From the NCBI RefSeq assembly GCF_013376045.1, contig NZ_JABMJG010000003.1, forward strand, positions 124,001 through 188,000: a stretch of DNA of 64,000 nucleotides. The letters are read 5' to 3'. Below are positions 37,025 to 45,595 of this stretch, piece after piece. The DNA comes from Variovorax sp. SG517 (lineage in GTDB: Bacteria; Pseudomonadota; Gammaproteobacteria; Burkholderiales; Burkholderiaceae_C). Positions within the stretch are counted from its first letter, which is position 1; each line of letters opens with the position of its first letter. The notes below the pieces were generated by a model, which did no database searches, was not told the DNA's origin, and worked only from the letters and a program-made list of their open reading frames with translations. The position numbers and the translations under genes were made by a program.

Positions 37025-37984
37025 TCAGAGCCTGCCGAGCAGCAGGAACTCCATCAGCGCTTTCTGGGCGTGCAGGCGGTTCTCCGCCTCGTCCCACACC
37101 ACCGACTGCGGCCCGTCGATGACCTCGGCCTGCACTTCCTCGCCGCGGTGGGCGGGCAGGCAGTGCATGAAGAGGGCGTCGGGCTGGGCCGCGCGCATCA
37201 TTTCCTCGTCGACGCACCAGTCGGCAAAGGCCTTGCGGCGCGCCTCGTTCTCGGCCTCGTAGCCCATGCTGGTCCAGACGTCGGTGGTGACGAGGTCTGC
37301 GCCGCGGCAGGCTTCCATCGGATCCTTGAAGACCTTGTAGCTGTCGCCCGAGCGGATGCCGGCGATCGACTGGTCGACCTCGTAGCCGCTGGGCGTGCTC
37401 ACGTGCACCGTGAAGCCCAGGATTTCGGCCGCCTGCAGCCAGGTGTTGGCCATGTTGTTGCCGTCGCCGACCCACGCGACCGTCTTGCCCCTGAGGCAGG
37501 AAAGCACGTCGCCTCCGGCGCCTTGCGACCCACGATGCTCGATGTAGGTGAAGATGTCCGCCAGGATCTGGCAGGGATGGAACTCGTTGGTCAGGCCGTT
37601 GATGACGGGCACGCGCGAGTGCGCGGCGAAGGCGTCGATCTTGGTCTGCTCGTAGGTGCGGATCATCACCAGGTCGACCATGCGGCTGATGACCTTGGCG
37701 CTGTCCTCGATGGGCTCGGCGCGGCCGAGCTGGCTGTCGCCGGTAGTCAGGTGCACGACGCTGCCGCCGAGCTGGTACATGCCCGCCTCGAAGCTCACGC
37801 GGGTGCGCGTGCTGGCCTTCTCGAAGATCATGGCCAGCGTGCGGTCGACCAGCGGCTGGTGCTTCTCGTAGGTCTTGAACTTCTTCTTGATGATCGCCAT
37901 GCGATCGAAGAGGTAGGCGTATTCGTCGGCCGTGAAGTCCGAGAACTGCAGATAGTGCCTGATGGCGGGCGCGGTCGTCGTCAT
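37025..37984 (-). CDS. argF: Ornithine carbamoyltransferase
   Basis: A 319-residue enzyme converting ornithine and carbamoyl phosphate to citrulline in arginine synthesis. The carbamoyl-phosphate motif STRTR is at residues 58-62. HPCQILAD, the ornithine-side DGNNMANTW and MHCLPAHRGEEV (catalytic Cys) are all present. The start at 37984 overlaps the argD stop by 4 nt. Length and motifs are normal for the anabolic enzyme. Confidence 0.96.
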   Translation of the reverse strand: MTTTAPAIRHYLQFSDFTADEYAYLFDRMAIIKKKFKTYEKHQPLVDRTLAMIFEKASTRTRVSFEAGMYQLGGSVVHLTTGDSQLGRAEPIEDSAKVISRMVDLVMIRTYEQTKIDAFAAHSRVPVINGLTNEFHPCQILADIFTYIEHRGSQGAGGDVLSCLRGKTVAWVGDGNNMANTWLQAAEILGFTVHVSTPSGYEVDQSIAGIRSGDSYKVFKDPMEACRGADLVTTDVWTSMGYEAENEARRKAFADWCVDEEMMRAAQPDALFMHCLPAHRGEEVQAEVIDGPQSVVWDEAENRLHAQKALMEFLLLGRL

Positions 37985-39189
37985 TGGGCAGCAGGCTCCG
38001 ACAGGAAGTTTTTGACGATGGGCGCGAGGATCGCGACGATCTCGTCGGCCTCGGCGACGCTCAGGATGAGCGGCGGCACCAGGCGGATCACCTTGTCGGC
38101 CGTCACGCTCAGCAGCAGGCCGGCGTCGCACGCGCGGTTGAGGATCACGCCGCAGGGGCGGTCGAGCTCGATGCCGATCATCAGGCCCTGGCCGCGGATT
38201 TCCTTCACGCCCGACAGGCCGCCGAGTTCGCGCTCCAGCGCCGACTTCAGGTGGGCGCCCACGGTGGCGGCGTTCTCGAGCAGGTTCTGCTCTTCCATGA
38301 TGCGGATGGTCTCGACGCCGGCGCGCATGGCCAGCGGGTTACCGCCGAAGGTGGTGCCGTGGTTGCCGGGGCCGAAGATGTTGGCGGCCTTGGGGCCGGC
38401 CACCACGGCGCCGATCGGCACGCCCGAGCCCAGGCCCTTGGCCAGCGGCATCACGTCGGGCTTGATGCCCGCCCACTGGTGGGCGAACCACTTGCCGGTG
38501 CGGCCCATGCCGCACTGCACCTCGTCGATCATCATGAGCCAGTCGCGCTCGTCGCACAGCTTGCGCACCTGCTGGAGGTATTCCCAGCGCATCGGGTTGA
38601 TGCCGCCTTCGCCCTGGATGGTCTCGAAGAACACCGCGACCACGTTCGGATTGCCTTCGGTGGCCTTCTTCAGCGCCTCGATGTCGTTCAGCGGCACGCG
38701 GATGAAGCCCTCGACCAGCGGGCCGAAGCCGGCCTGCACCTTGGGATTGCCGGTGGCCGAGAGGGTGGCGATGCTGCGGCCATGGAAGGCGGCTTCGTAG
38801 ACGACGATCTCGGGGCGCTCGATGCCCTTGTCGTGCCCGAACTTGCGCGCCAGCTTGAGGGCGGCTTCGTTGGCTTCGAGGCCGGTACAGCAGAAGAAGG
38901 CATTGGTGAGGCCGGAGATCTCGGTCAGCTTGGTGGCGAGCTGTTCCTGGCCGGTCACGTGGTAGTAGTTGGAGCTGTGGATCAGCTTGGTCAGCTGGTC
39001 CTGCAGCGCGGGCACCAGCTCGGGATGGTTGTGGCCCAGCGTGTTCACCGCGATGCCGCCGAGGCCGTCGAGATACGCCTTGCCCGCGGTGTCCCAGACT
39101 CGGCAACCCTGACCGTGCGACAGCGCGATCGGCAGGCGACCGTAGGTGTTCATGACGTGGGGCGAGGTGGGCTGGGCGGTAGCGCTCAT
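37981..39189 (-). CDS. argD: Acetylornithine aminotransferase
   Basis: A 402-residue class III PLP aminotransferase. The N-terminal DGLGGIAVNTLGHNHP, FCCTGLEANEAALKLARK, the cofactor segment MMIDEVQCGMGRTGKWFAHQ and the PLP lysine in PLAKGLGSGVPIGA identify it. Placement directly before argF supports acetylornithine (ArgD) over other class III transaminases, though many ArgD enzymes also use succinyldiaminopimelate. It is the first gene of the argD-argF-ykgJ unit and divergent from DUF3579. Confidence 0.92.
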   Translation of the reverse strand: MSATAQPTSPHVMNTYGRLPIALSHGQGCRVWDTAGKAYLDGLGGIAVNTLGHNHPELVPALQDQLTKLIHSSNYYHVTGQEQLATKLTEISGLTNAFFCCTGLEANEAALKLARKFGHDKGIERPEIVVYEAAFHGRSIATLSATGNPKVQAGFGPLVEGFIRVPLNDIEALKKATEGNPNVVAVFFETIQGEGGINPMRWEYLQQVRKLCDERDWLMMIDEVQCGMGRTGKWFAHQWAGIKPDVMPLAKGLGSGVPIGAVVAGPKAANIFGPGNHGTTFGGNPLAMRAGVETIRIMEEQNLLENAATVGAHLKSALERELGGLSGVKEIRGQGLMIGIELDRPCGVILNRACDAGLLLSVTADKVIRLVPPLILSVAEADEIVAILAPIVKNFLSEPAAQ

Positions 39190-39350
39190 TCAGGTTCTCC
39201 AGATAGGGAAGGCGGATTCTAGGCGCGTGGTTTGACGGCTTCGTTGAGGATTGCGCATCACAGCAATGCCCCATGTTCAGGATGCAAAAAGGGGCGCGGA
39301 TAGAATCGCTTGCTGCACCGCAGCACCTGCTCCGGTCGCCTCATTCAACG

Positions 39351-39680
39351 ATGATTTCCCCCACAGCCAAAGAAATCTTCATCCAGGGCATCACCAAGGA
39401 TGGCCGGACCTTTCGCCCGAGCGATTGGGCCGAGCGTCTGGCCGGCGTGATGAGCTCCTTCCGGCCCGGCGGCGCCTTTCCGGGCAGCTACCTGAGCTAT
39501 TCGCCCTGGTGCATCCCGACGACCATCAACGGCGTGAAGTGCGTGGTCGTGAACCGCGCCCTGCGCGACGCCGAGCCGATGGCCTGGGACTTCTGCGTGA
39601 ACTTCGCGAGAGACAACGACCTGCAGGTGGCCGAAGCCTGCCTGGTGCCCGACGCACCCATCCCCCCGAAAAAGGCCTGA
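39351..39680 (+). CDS. DUF3579 family protein
   Basis: A 109-residue protein of a family found in beta-proteobacteria. The start ATG 39351 (MISPTAKEIFIQGITKDGRT) matches the conserved beginning; an upstream in-frame ATG at 39273 lacks support. Segments are FRPSDWAERL, SYSPWCIPTTINGVKCVVVN and WDFCVNFARDND. No catalytic motif is evident and the function is unknown. It is expressed on its own between argD (divergent) and rpsT (convergent) and ends in a strong terminator. Confidence 0.85.
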   Translation: MISPTAKEIFIQGITKDGRTFRPSDWAERLAGVMSSFRPGGAFPGSYLSYSPWCIPTTINGVKCVVVNRALRDAEPMAWDFCVNFARDNDLQVAEACLVPDAPIPPKKA

Positions 39681-39692
39681 CAGGCCTTTTTC
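39669..39692 (+). terminator. Intrinsic terminator overlapping the DUF3579 stop
   Basis: AAAAAGGCCTG (39669-39679) and CAGGCCTTTTT (39681-39691) are perfectly complementary; the real loop is probably TGACA. The T-run continues in TCTTT. The stop codon lies inside the stem. Confidence 0.85.
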
Positions 39693-39743
39693 TTTGCCCG
39701 TTCCTCGCCTGACTTCCCTGGCTCGCGAAACGTTCGGGCATGA

Positions 39744-39767
39744 AAAAACCGCCCGAAGGCGGTTTTT
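39744..39767. terminator. Bidirectional terminator between DUF3579 and rpsT
   Basis: AAAAACCGCC (39744-39753), loop CGAA, GGCGGTTTTT (39758-39767). Because the stem starts with A and ends with T, it functions on both strands, mainly for rpsT, which converges from the right. Confidence 0.88.
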
Positions 39768-39838
39768 CACTTTTGCTGCAGCGCACCCCGATCAAACGGC
39801 GGACCGGAGGATTCCGGTCCGGGCTTGCCTGACAGGTG

Positions 39839-40153
39839 TCAGGCGGCGGCCTTTGCAGGCGCGAGGGCGAGGGCCTTGACCTTGGCCGACAGGCGGCTCT
39901 TGTCGCGGGCGGCCTTGTTCTTGTGGAAGATGCCCTTGTCGGCGATCGCGTCGACGATGCTCTGGGCCTTCGCGAACAGCTCGCTTGCCTTGGTCTTGTC
40001 GCCAGCCAGAACAGCCTTTTCGACGTTCTTGACAGCGGTACGGTACTTGGAACGCAGCGAGGTGTTCGCAGCGTTCAGCTTGGTGTCCTGGCGGACGCGC
40101 TTACGGCCGGAGGCGAGGCGCGGGTTCTTTTTCTTGGGCTTGGCGGATGCCAT
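39839..40153 (-). CDS. rpsT: 30S ribosomal protein S20
   Basis: A 104-residue basic ribosomal protein binding 16S rRNA. The start [20 protein letters not shown] and the helix pair with [20 protein letters not shown] and [20 protein letters not shown] are characteristic. The C-terminus is Ala-rich and about 15 residues longer than the E. coli protein (87 residues), as in other Burkholderiales. It is a single-gene unit with its own candidate -10 box at 40199 and a terminator at 39744. Confidence 0.97.
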   Translation of the reverse strand: MASAKPKKKNPRLASGRKRVRQDTKLNAANTSLRSKYRTAVKNVEKAVLAGDKTKASELFAKAQSIVDAIADKGIFHKNKAARDKSRLSAKVKALALAPAKAAA

Positions 40154-40198
40154 GATTTATGTCCTTAGGTGTCTGAGGATGATGCAGCAAAGCCCTCC

Positions 40199-40204
40199 AT
40201 TATA
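40199..40204 (-). promoter_or_regulatory. Candidate -10 box for rpsT
   Basis: The minus strand reads TATAAT at 40204-40199, 46 bp before the rpsT start. A good -35 hexamer is not evident at 17 bp spacing. Confidence 0.4.
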
Positions 40205-40271
40205 GGCTGGGTTGGCTTTTCCGCCGAATCCGGGCGTTTCGGGGCTCCGGCGGGGCCTAAACTCGGCCCCC

Positions 40272-41825
40272 GTGTCCCTGCTCAAATCCGCCTCCACCGT
40301 CTCCCTGCTGACCCTCGCCTCGCGGATCACGGGCCTCGTGCGCGACGTGCTCTTCGCCTCGGTTTTCGGCGTCAGCGCGCTGACCGACGCCTTCAACGTC
40401 GCATTCCGCATCCCGAACCTGTTCCGGCGCGTCTTCGGCGAGGGCGCCTTCAGCCAGGCCTTCGTGCCGGTGCTGGCCGCCCGCAAGACCGAAGCGGGCG
40501 ACGAGGGCGCCCGCCAGCTCATCGACCACGTCGCCACGCTGCTGACCTGGACGCTGGTGATCGTCTGCGTGGCCGGCGTGGCCGGCGCGCCGCTGCTGGT
40601 CTGGGCCATGGCCAGCGGGCTGCCCGGCTTCGACGCCGCCGTGGTCATGACGCGGTGGATGTTCCCGTACATCGGCTTCATGTCGCTGGTGGCGCTGGCG
40701 GGCGGCATCCTCAACACCTGGCGCAAGTTCGCGGTGCCGGCGGCGTCGCCGGTGCTGCTCAACGTGGCGCTGATCTTGTCGATCGTGGTCGGGGCACCGC
40801 TTTTCCGGCACTGGGGCATCGAGCCGATCTACGCCCAGTGCGTGGGCGTCATGGCCGGCGGCGTGCTGCAGCTGGCCCTGCAGATTCCCGCATTGCGCAA
40901 GCTGGGCCTGCTGCCGCGCCTGGGCATGAGCCTGCGGGCGCTGCGCACCGCCTGGACCGACCCGAACACGCGCAAGGTGCTCAAGCTCATGCTGCCGGCG
41001 CTGCTGGGCGTGAGCGTGGCGCAGATCTCGCTGCTCATCAACACGCAGATCGCCTCGCACCTTGCGGTGGGCAGCGTCACCTGGATCACCAATGCCGACC
41101 GGCTGATGGAGTTCCCGACCGCCATGCTGGGCGTGGCGCTGGGCGTGGTGCTGATGCCTCAGCTGGCCGGCGCCCGCGCCGCCAAGGACGATGCGCGCTA
41201 TTCCTCGCTGCTCGACTGGGGCCTGCGCCTCGTGGTGCTGCTGTCGGCGCCATGCGCCATCGCCTTGCTGCTGTTCGCCAAGCCGCTGGTGGCGGTGCTC
41301 TTCCACAACGGCGCGTATTCCGGCGAGGACGTGGGCCGCACCACCCTGGCGCTGATGGGCTACGGCGTCGGGCTCGTCGGCATCGTGGCGGTGAAGGTGC
41401 TCGCGCCGGGCTACTACGCCAAGCACGACACGCGCACGCCGATGCTCATCGCGGTGGGCGTGCTGGTGCTGACGCAGATCCTCAACGTCTTCCTGGTGCC
41501 GGTGCTGCAGCACGCGGCGCTCACGCTGACGATCGCCATCGGCGCGCTGGTCAACGCGGCGTGGCTGCTGGTCGGGCTGATCCGGCGGGGCAGCTACAAG
41601 CCCGAGCCGGGCTGGGGCAGGTTCGCGTTCCAGGTCGTTGCCGGCACGGCGGTGCTTGCGGGGCTGCTGGTCTGGGGCTCGGCGCATTTCGACTGGGTCG
41701 CCCTGCGCGAGCAGCGCCTGCTGCGCATCGGCCTGCTGGCCGCGCTGGTCGCCGGCTCGGCGCTGCTGTATTTCGGCGTACTGGCGGCGGTCGGCGTTCG
41801 GCTGCGCAGCTTCGTCCGCCGCTGA
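40272..41825 (+). CDS. murJ: Lipid II flippase MurJ
   Basis: A 517-residue MATE/MOP-superfamily inner-membrane protein moving lipid II to the periplasmic face for peptidoglycan synthesis. A GTG start at 40272 gives MSLLKSASTVSLLTLASRITG, the usual beginning; an upstream ATG at 40212 would add 20 unconserved residues. The essential N-terminal region GLVRDVLFASVFGVSALTDA and RIPNLFRRVFGEGAFSQAFV, and about 14 hydrophobic helices, are present. It is divergent from rpsT. Confidence 0.95.
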   Translation: MSLLKSASTVSLLTLASRITGLVRDVLFASVFGVSALTDAFNVAFRIPNLFRRVFGEGAFSQAFVPVLAARKTEAGDEGARQLIDHVATLLTWTLVIVCVAGVAGAPLLVWAMASGLPGFDAAVVMTRWMFPYIGFMSLVALAGGILNTWRKFAVPAASPVLLNVALILSIVVGAPLFRHWGIEPIYAQCVGVMAGGVLQLALQIPALRKLGLLPRLGMSLRALRTAWTDPNTRKVLKLMLPALLGVSVAQISLLINTQIASHLAVGSVTWITNADRLMEFPTAMLGVALGVVLMPQLAGARAAKDDARYSSLLDWGLRLVVLLSAPCAIALLLFAKPLVAVLFHNGAYSGEDVGRTTLALMGYGVGLVGIVAVKVLAPGYYAKHDTRTPMLIAVGVLVLTQILNVFLVPVLQHAALTLTIAIGALVNAAWLLVGLIRRGSYKPEPGWGRFAFQVVAGTAVLAGLLVWGSAHFDWVALREQRLLRIGLLAALVAGSALLYFGVLAAVGVRLRSFVRR

Positions 41826-41907
41826 GGCCCTGCCGGGGCTTTTCAGGCGGGCGCAATACGCGTGTGCCCCTCCTTGACGCTCCCGAATTGCTCCTCTACA
41901 AAGCCAC

Positions 41908-42759
41908 ATGACGTTCAGCTTTCAGGTTCCCACCGCCCTGGAGTATTTCGAATCGCTGGTCCGCAGCGACGACCAGTTCCCGCTGCTCGAGGCCGCCGCC
42001 AGCCTGGCGCAGGACGAATACCCCGATCTCGACGTGCAACAGGTGCTGGGCGACGTCGACCAGCTCCTGGCCCGTCTCAAGCGCCGCCTGCCCGCCGACG
42101 CGGCGCCCCTGGCCCGCCTGCGGGCGCTGAACCAGTTCTTCTTCAACGACCTGAACTTCGGCGGCAACGTCAACGACTACTACGACCCCGACAACAGCTA
42201 CCTGAACGCCGTGCTGCGCACCCGCCGCGGCATCCCGATCTCGCTGGCCGTGCTGTGGATGGAGCTGGCTCAGGGCCTGGGCCTGCAGGCGCGCGGCATC
42301 GGGTTTCCGGGGCACTTCATGCTCAAGGTGACGCTGCCCAAGGGGCAGGTGGTGATCGACCCGTTCACCGGCAAGTCGCTCTCGCGCGAGGAACTGAGCG
42401 AGCGGCTCGAGCCCTACAAGCGCGGCAACGGGCTGGTGGGCGACTTCGACGTGCCGCTGGGCCTCTACCTGCAGCCCGCGAGCCCGCGCGAGATCATCGC
42501 CCGCATGTTGCGCAACCTGAAGGAGGTGCATCACGCGCAGGAAGACTGGCAGCGCGTCATCGCCGTGCAGGACCGCCTCATCGCCCTGTTGCCCAGCGCC
42601 TGGGGCGAGTACCGCGACCGCGGTGTCGCGCACGCCGAGCAGGGCAATACCGCATCGGCCGTGCGCGACCTCGAAACCTACCTCGCGAAGGCCGAGGACG
42701 CGCTTGACCTCGACGCGATCGCCGAGCGCGTCGCCACGCTGCGCCGCTTGGCCAGCTGA
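41908..42759 (+). CDS. SirB1-family protein (transglutaminase-like, TPR)
   Basis: A 283-residue protein. The N-terminal two thirds are the SirB1 transglutaminase-like domain (LNQFFFNDLNFGGNVNDYYD, LRTRRGIPISLAVLWMELAQ, IGFPGHFMLKV, VIDPFTGKSL). The C-terminal third is TPR-like (WQRVIAVQDRLIALLPSAWG, RDRGVAHAEQGNTASAVRDL). The catalytic Cys of true transglutaminases is not evident (the corresponding LRTRRGIPIS has none), so an enzymatic role is doubtful. Its function remains unclear. It lies 5 bp before the VOC gene. Confidence 0.85.
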   Translation: MTFSFQVPTALEYFESLVRSDDQFPLLEAAASLAQDEYPDLDVQQVLGDVDQLLARLKRRLPADAAPLARLRALNQFFFNDLNFGGNVNDYYDPDNSYLNAVLRTRRGIPISLAVLWMELAQGLGLQARGIGFPGHFMLKVTLPKGQVVIDPFTGKSLSREELSERLEPYKRGNGLVGDFDVPLGLYLQPASPREIIARMLRNLKEVHHAQEDWQRVIAVQDRLIALLPSAWGEYRDRGVAHAEQGNTASAVRDLETYLAKAEDALDLDAIAERVATLRRLAS

Positions 42760-42764
42760 ACCGC

Positions 42765-43193
42765 ATGAGCACCCAGGCCGGCGTCAGCCCTGCGCCCGAC
42801 CTGGGCACATTGCATCAGTTCCACGGCGTGCAGCCCGTGCTGCCGGTATCCGACGTCACCCGCGCCGCGCGGTGGTTCCGCGACGTGCTGGGCTTCGAGC
42901 TCGACTTCATTGCCGGCGAGCCGCCCAGCTACGCCCGGGTGAAGAAGGGCGACCGCAGCTACGGTGACCCGGTCTACTTGCGGCTGTGGCAATGCAACGC
43001 GCGCGAGGCGAAACCCTGGCGCGGCGAGATCGTGATCCACGTCGGTAAGGACATCGACGGCCTGCACGCCGCCTATGTGAAGCGCGGCGTGACGGTCATC
43101 GAGCCGCCCGTCTCCCAGCCGTGGGGGCTGCGCGAATTCGCGATCCGGGAGCCGGACGGCCATGTGTTGCGCTTCTGCGGCTATCTGCCCTGA
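42765..43193 (+). CDS. VOC superfamily (glyoxalase-like) protein
   Basis: A 142-residue protein with two beta-alpha-beta-beta-beta modules. FHGVQPVLPVSDVTRAARWF, RDVLGFELDF and the end WGLREFAIREPDGHVLRFCG are typical of the bleomycin-resistance/glyoxalase group. Metal ligands may be His (QFHGVQ) and Glu (FAIREPDGH). Substrate unknown; detoxification or antibiotic binding are possibilities. It follows the SirB1-like gene by 5 bp and is likely co-transcribed with it. Confidence 0.8.
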   Translation: MSTQAGVSPAPDLGTLHQFHGVQPVLPVSDVTRAARWFRDVLGFELDFIAGEPPSYARVKKGDRSYGDPVYLRLWQCNAREAKPWRGEIVIHVGKDIDGLHAAYVKRGVTVIEPPVSQPWGLREFAIREPDGHVLRFCGYLP

Positions 43194-43254
43194 ATCCCGG
43201 TGCCCGCCCTCCGAATTTCGGAAACACAAAATTACAAATAGATCGGCACATCCG

Positions 43255-43281
43255 TGTCGATCCGGCTTCAGCTCGTCCGAC
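43255..43281 (+). promoter_or_regulatory. Candidate ECF42-type promoter
   Basis: TGTCGA (43255-43260), a 17-bp spacer and CGAC (43278-43281), 65 bp before the first DGPF/YCII gene. ECF42 sigma factors are known to recognise TGTCGA at -35 and a CGA(C/T)C-like -10. The ECF42-like gene is three genes downstream in the same unit, so autoregulation is inferred. Confidence 0.5.
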
Positions 43282-43345
43282 GTGTGAACAGGAGCAGGCA
43301 ATTTCCGACGCCGCTTCACCACCATCAACCTTCAGGAGAAACGAG

Positions 43346-43777
43346 ATGCGATTCATGATTCTGGTCAAGGCCAACGCGGATTCCGAAGCCGGCGTGATGC
43401 CCAGCACCGAAATCCTCACCGCCATGGGCAAGTTCAACGAGGAACTGGTCAAGGCCGGCGTGCTGCTGGCGGGCGAGGGCCTGCACCCCAGTTCCAAGGG
43501 CGTGCGCGTGCGCTGCGAGGGACCGGCCAAGCGCACCGTCATCGACGGCCCCTTCGCCGAGACCAAGGAGCTGCTGGCCGGCTTCTGGCTGTTCCAGTGC
43601 AAGTCGAAGGAGGAGGCCATCGAGTGGATCAAGCGCAGCCCATTCCAGGAAGGCGAGATCGAGATCCGCCAGGTGTTCGAGGCCGCCGACTTCGGCGACT
43701 CCATGACCCCCGAGCTGCTCGCCCAGGAAGACCGCCTGCGCGCCGAGACCGAGGCCCGCACCAAGGCTGGCGGCTGA
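43346..43777 (+). CDS. DGPF/YCII-domain protein (first copy)
   Basis: A 143-residue dimeric alpha-beta barrel protein. It starts MRFMILVKANADSEAG, preceded by CAGGAGAAACGAG. It contains the name-giving DGPFAETKELLAGFW motif. The tail (QEDRLRAETEARTKAGG) is helical and charged. DGPF proteins are the standard genomic partners of ECF42 sigma factors; their biochemical role is unknown. It is the first gene of the module YCII-YCII-sigma. Confidence 0.87.
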   Translation: MRFMILVKANADSEAGVMPSTEILTAMGKFNEELVKAGVLLAGEGLHPSSKGVRVRCEGPAKRTVIDGPFAETKELLAGFWLFQCKSKEEAIEWIKRSPFQEGEIEIRQVFEAADFGDSMTPELLAQEDRLRAETEARTKAGG

Positions 43778-43811
43778 GCCGGCCCCGCCCCCGCACCGAA
43801 GGAGACACACC

Positions 43812-44234
43812 ATGCGATTCATGATGCTGATGATTCCCCACGGCTACGAGAACGCCGCGCCCGGCACCGCGCCCGACGTCGAGGCGGTGTCGGCCATGAT
43901 GGCCTACAACGAGTCGCTGCAGAAGGCCGGCGTGCTGGTCAGCTGCGACGGCCTGCACCCGCCCTCGATGGGCGCGCGCGTGAGCTTCAAGAACCGCAAG
44001 CCCAAGGTCGTCGACGGCCCCTTCGCCGAGGCGAAGGAGGTGCTGGGCGGCTTCTGGATCATCGACGTGCCCTCGCGCGCCGCCGCCATCGAGTGGGCCA
44101 GCCGCTGCCCGGGCGGCGACAACGAGGTCATCGAGGTGCGCCAGATCCAGGAGATGGAAGATTTCCCGGCCGACGTGCAGGCGGTGGCCGGCGAATTCAC
44201 CTCGATGCAGACGGTGAAGAAGCCCGGGGCATGA
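43812..44234 (+). CDS. DGPF/YCII-domain protein (second copy)
   Basis: A 140-residue paralogue starting MRFMMLMIPHGYENAAPG after GAAGGAGA. It carries DGPFAEAKEVLGGFWIIDV, nearly the same as the first copy, and ends EFTSMQTVKKPGA. It lies 34 bp after copy 1, and its stop overlaps the sigma-factor start (ATGA), so the two are translationally coupled. Confidence 0.88.
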   Translation: MRFMMLMIPHGYENAAPGTAPDVEAVSAMMAYNESLQKAGVLVSCDGLHPPSMGARVSFKNRKPKVVDGPFAEAKEVLGGFWIIDVPSRAAAIEWASRCPGGDNEVIEVRQIQEMEDFPADVQAVAGEFTSMQTVKKPGA

Positions 44235-45535
44235 GCCAGGCCGAGGGCCGCGCCGAGGTTGCCGCCATCCACCGCACGATCGAGGCGGTGTGGCGCATCG
44301 AGTCCGCGAAAATCATCGCCACCGTCGCGCGGATGGTGCGCGACGTGGGCCTGGCCGAAGAGCTGGCCCAGGACGCGCTGGTCTCGGCCCTGGAGCAATG
44401 GAGCGAATCGGGCGTGCCCGACAACCCCGCCGCCTGGCTCACGGCCGTGGCCAAGCGCCGCGCCCTCGACCGCCTGCGCCACCTGCAGCTGGCCGAGCAC
44501 AAGGCCGGTGAGATCGGTCGCGAGATCGACGCGCAGCACGAGATGGCGCAGGATGACTTCGCCGAGGCCGTCGATGCCGCGCTGGACGACGACATCGGCG
44601 ACGACCTGCTGCGGCTGGTGTTCACCGCCTGCCACCCGGTGCTCTCGACCGAGGCGCGGGTGGCGCTCACGCTGCGGGTGATGGGCGGCCTGACCACCGA
44701 CGAGATCGCCCGCGCCTTCCTCGTGCCCGAGGCCACGGTGGCGCAGCGCATCGTGCGCGCCAAGCGCACCCTGGCCGAGGCGCGCGTGCCCTTCGAGGTG
44801 CCGCGCCGGCACGAGCTGGAGGCACGGCTTGCCTCGGTGCTTGAGGTGATCTACCTGGTCTTCAACGAGGGCTACTCGGCCACCGCCGGCGACGACTGGA
44901 TGCGCCCCTCGCTGTGCGAGGAAGCGCTGCGCCTGGGCCGCATCGTGGCCGAGCTGGTGCCGAAGGAATCCGAGGTGCACGGGCTGGTCGCGCTGATGGA
45001 GATACAGGCCTCGCGCACGGCCGCGCGCATGGGGCCCTCGGGCGAGCCGGTGCTGCTGCTGGAGCAGAACCGCGCGCGCTGGGACCAGATGCTGATCCGC
45101 CGCGGCCTCGCCGCGCTCGCGCGAGCCGAGTCGCTGGGCGAAGCGCTCGGCCCCTATGCGCTGCAGGCCGCCATCGCCGCCTGCCACGGCCGCGCCCGCA
45201 CCGCCGGCGAGACCGACTGGGGCCGTATCGCCGCCCTGTACGACGCGCTGGCCGAGCTCGCGCCGTCGCCCATCGTCGAACTCAATCGGGCGGTGGCGCT
45301 GTCGATGGCCTTCGGCCCGGCGTCCGGGTTGGAATTGGCCGATGCGCTGCTCGACGAGCCTGCGCTCAAGGGCTACCACCTGCTGCCGACGGTGCGCGGT
45401 GACCTGCTCTTCAAGCTCGGCCGCTTCGACGAGGCGCGCAGGGAGTTCGACCGCGCCGCGACGCTCACTCGCAACACCCGCGAGCGAGCGCTGCTGCTGG
45501 CGCGCGCCCGGGCCTGCACGTCCGCTGCGAACTGA
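44231..45535 (+). CDS. ECF42-type RNA polymerase sigma factor with C-terminal TPR-like extension
   Basis: A 434-residue sigma-70 family protein. Sigma region 2 spans about 10-80 (VARMVRDVGLAEELAQDALV, NPAAWLTAVAKRRALDRLR). Region 4 is about 130-185 (VALTLRVMGGLTTDEIARAF, ATVAQRIVRAKRTL). The extra 240 residues (LEVIYLVFNEGYSATAGDDW onward, ending ARREFDRAATLTRNTRERAL) are the DUF6596/TPR-like extension that marks ECF42. Such factors lack an anti-sigma gene, and the extension itself is needed for activity. It controls, by inference, its own DGPF partners via the promoter at 43255. Confidence 0.9.
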   Translation: MSQAEGRAEVAAIHRTIEAVWRIESAKIIATVARMVRDVGLAEELAQDALVSALEQWSESGVPDNPAAWLTAVAKRRALDRLRHLQLAEHKAGEIGREIDAQHEMAQDDFAEAVDAALDDDIGDDLLRLVFTACHPVLSTEARVALTLRVMGGLTTDEIARAFLVPEATVAQRIVRAKRTLAEARVPFEVPRRHELEARLASVLEVIYLVFNEGYSATAGDDWMRPSLCEEALRLGRIVAELVPKESEVHGLVALMEIQASRTAARMGPSGEPVLLLEQNRARWDQMLIRRGLAALARAESLGEALGPYALQAAIAACHGRARTAGETDWGRIAALYDALAELAPSPIVELNRAVALSMAFGPASGLELADALLDEPALKGYHLLPTVRGDLLFKLGRFDEARREFDRAATLTRNTRERALLLARARACTSAAN

Positions 45536-45595
45536 GCGACGAACTGAACCCCATCTGAACCCATTCAGGGCCGCGCCGGAGCAGAATGCGCAGCC

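Noticed and set aside
43194..43345. Short coding extension of the first DGPF gene upstream to 43121
   Set aside because: The upstream frame overlaps the VOC gene end and the candidate promoter; a good ribosome-binding site and the conserved MRFMI start lie at 43346.
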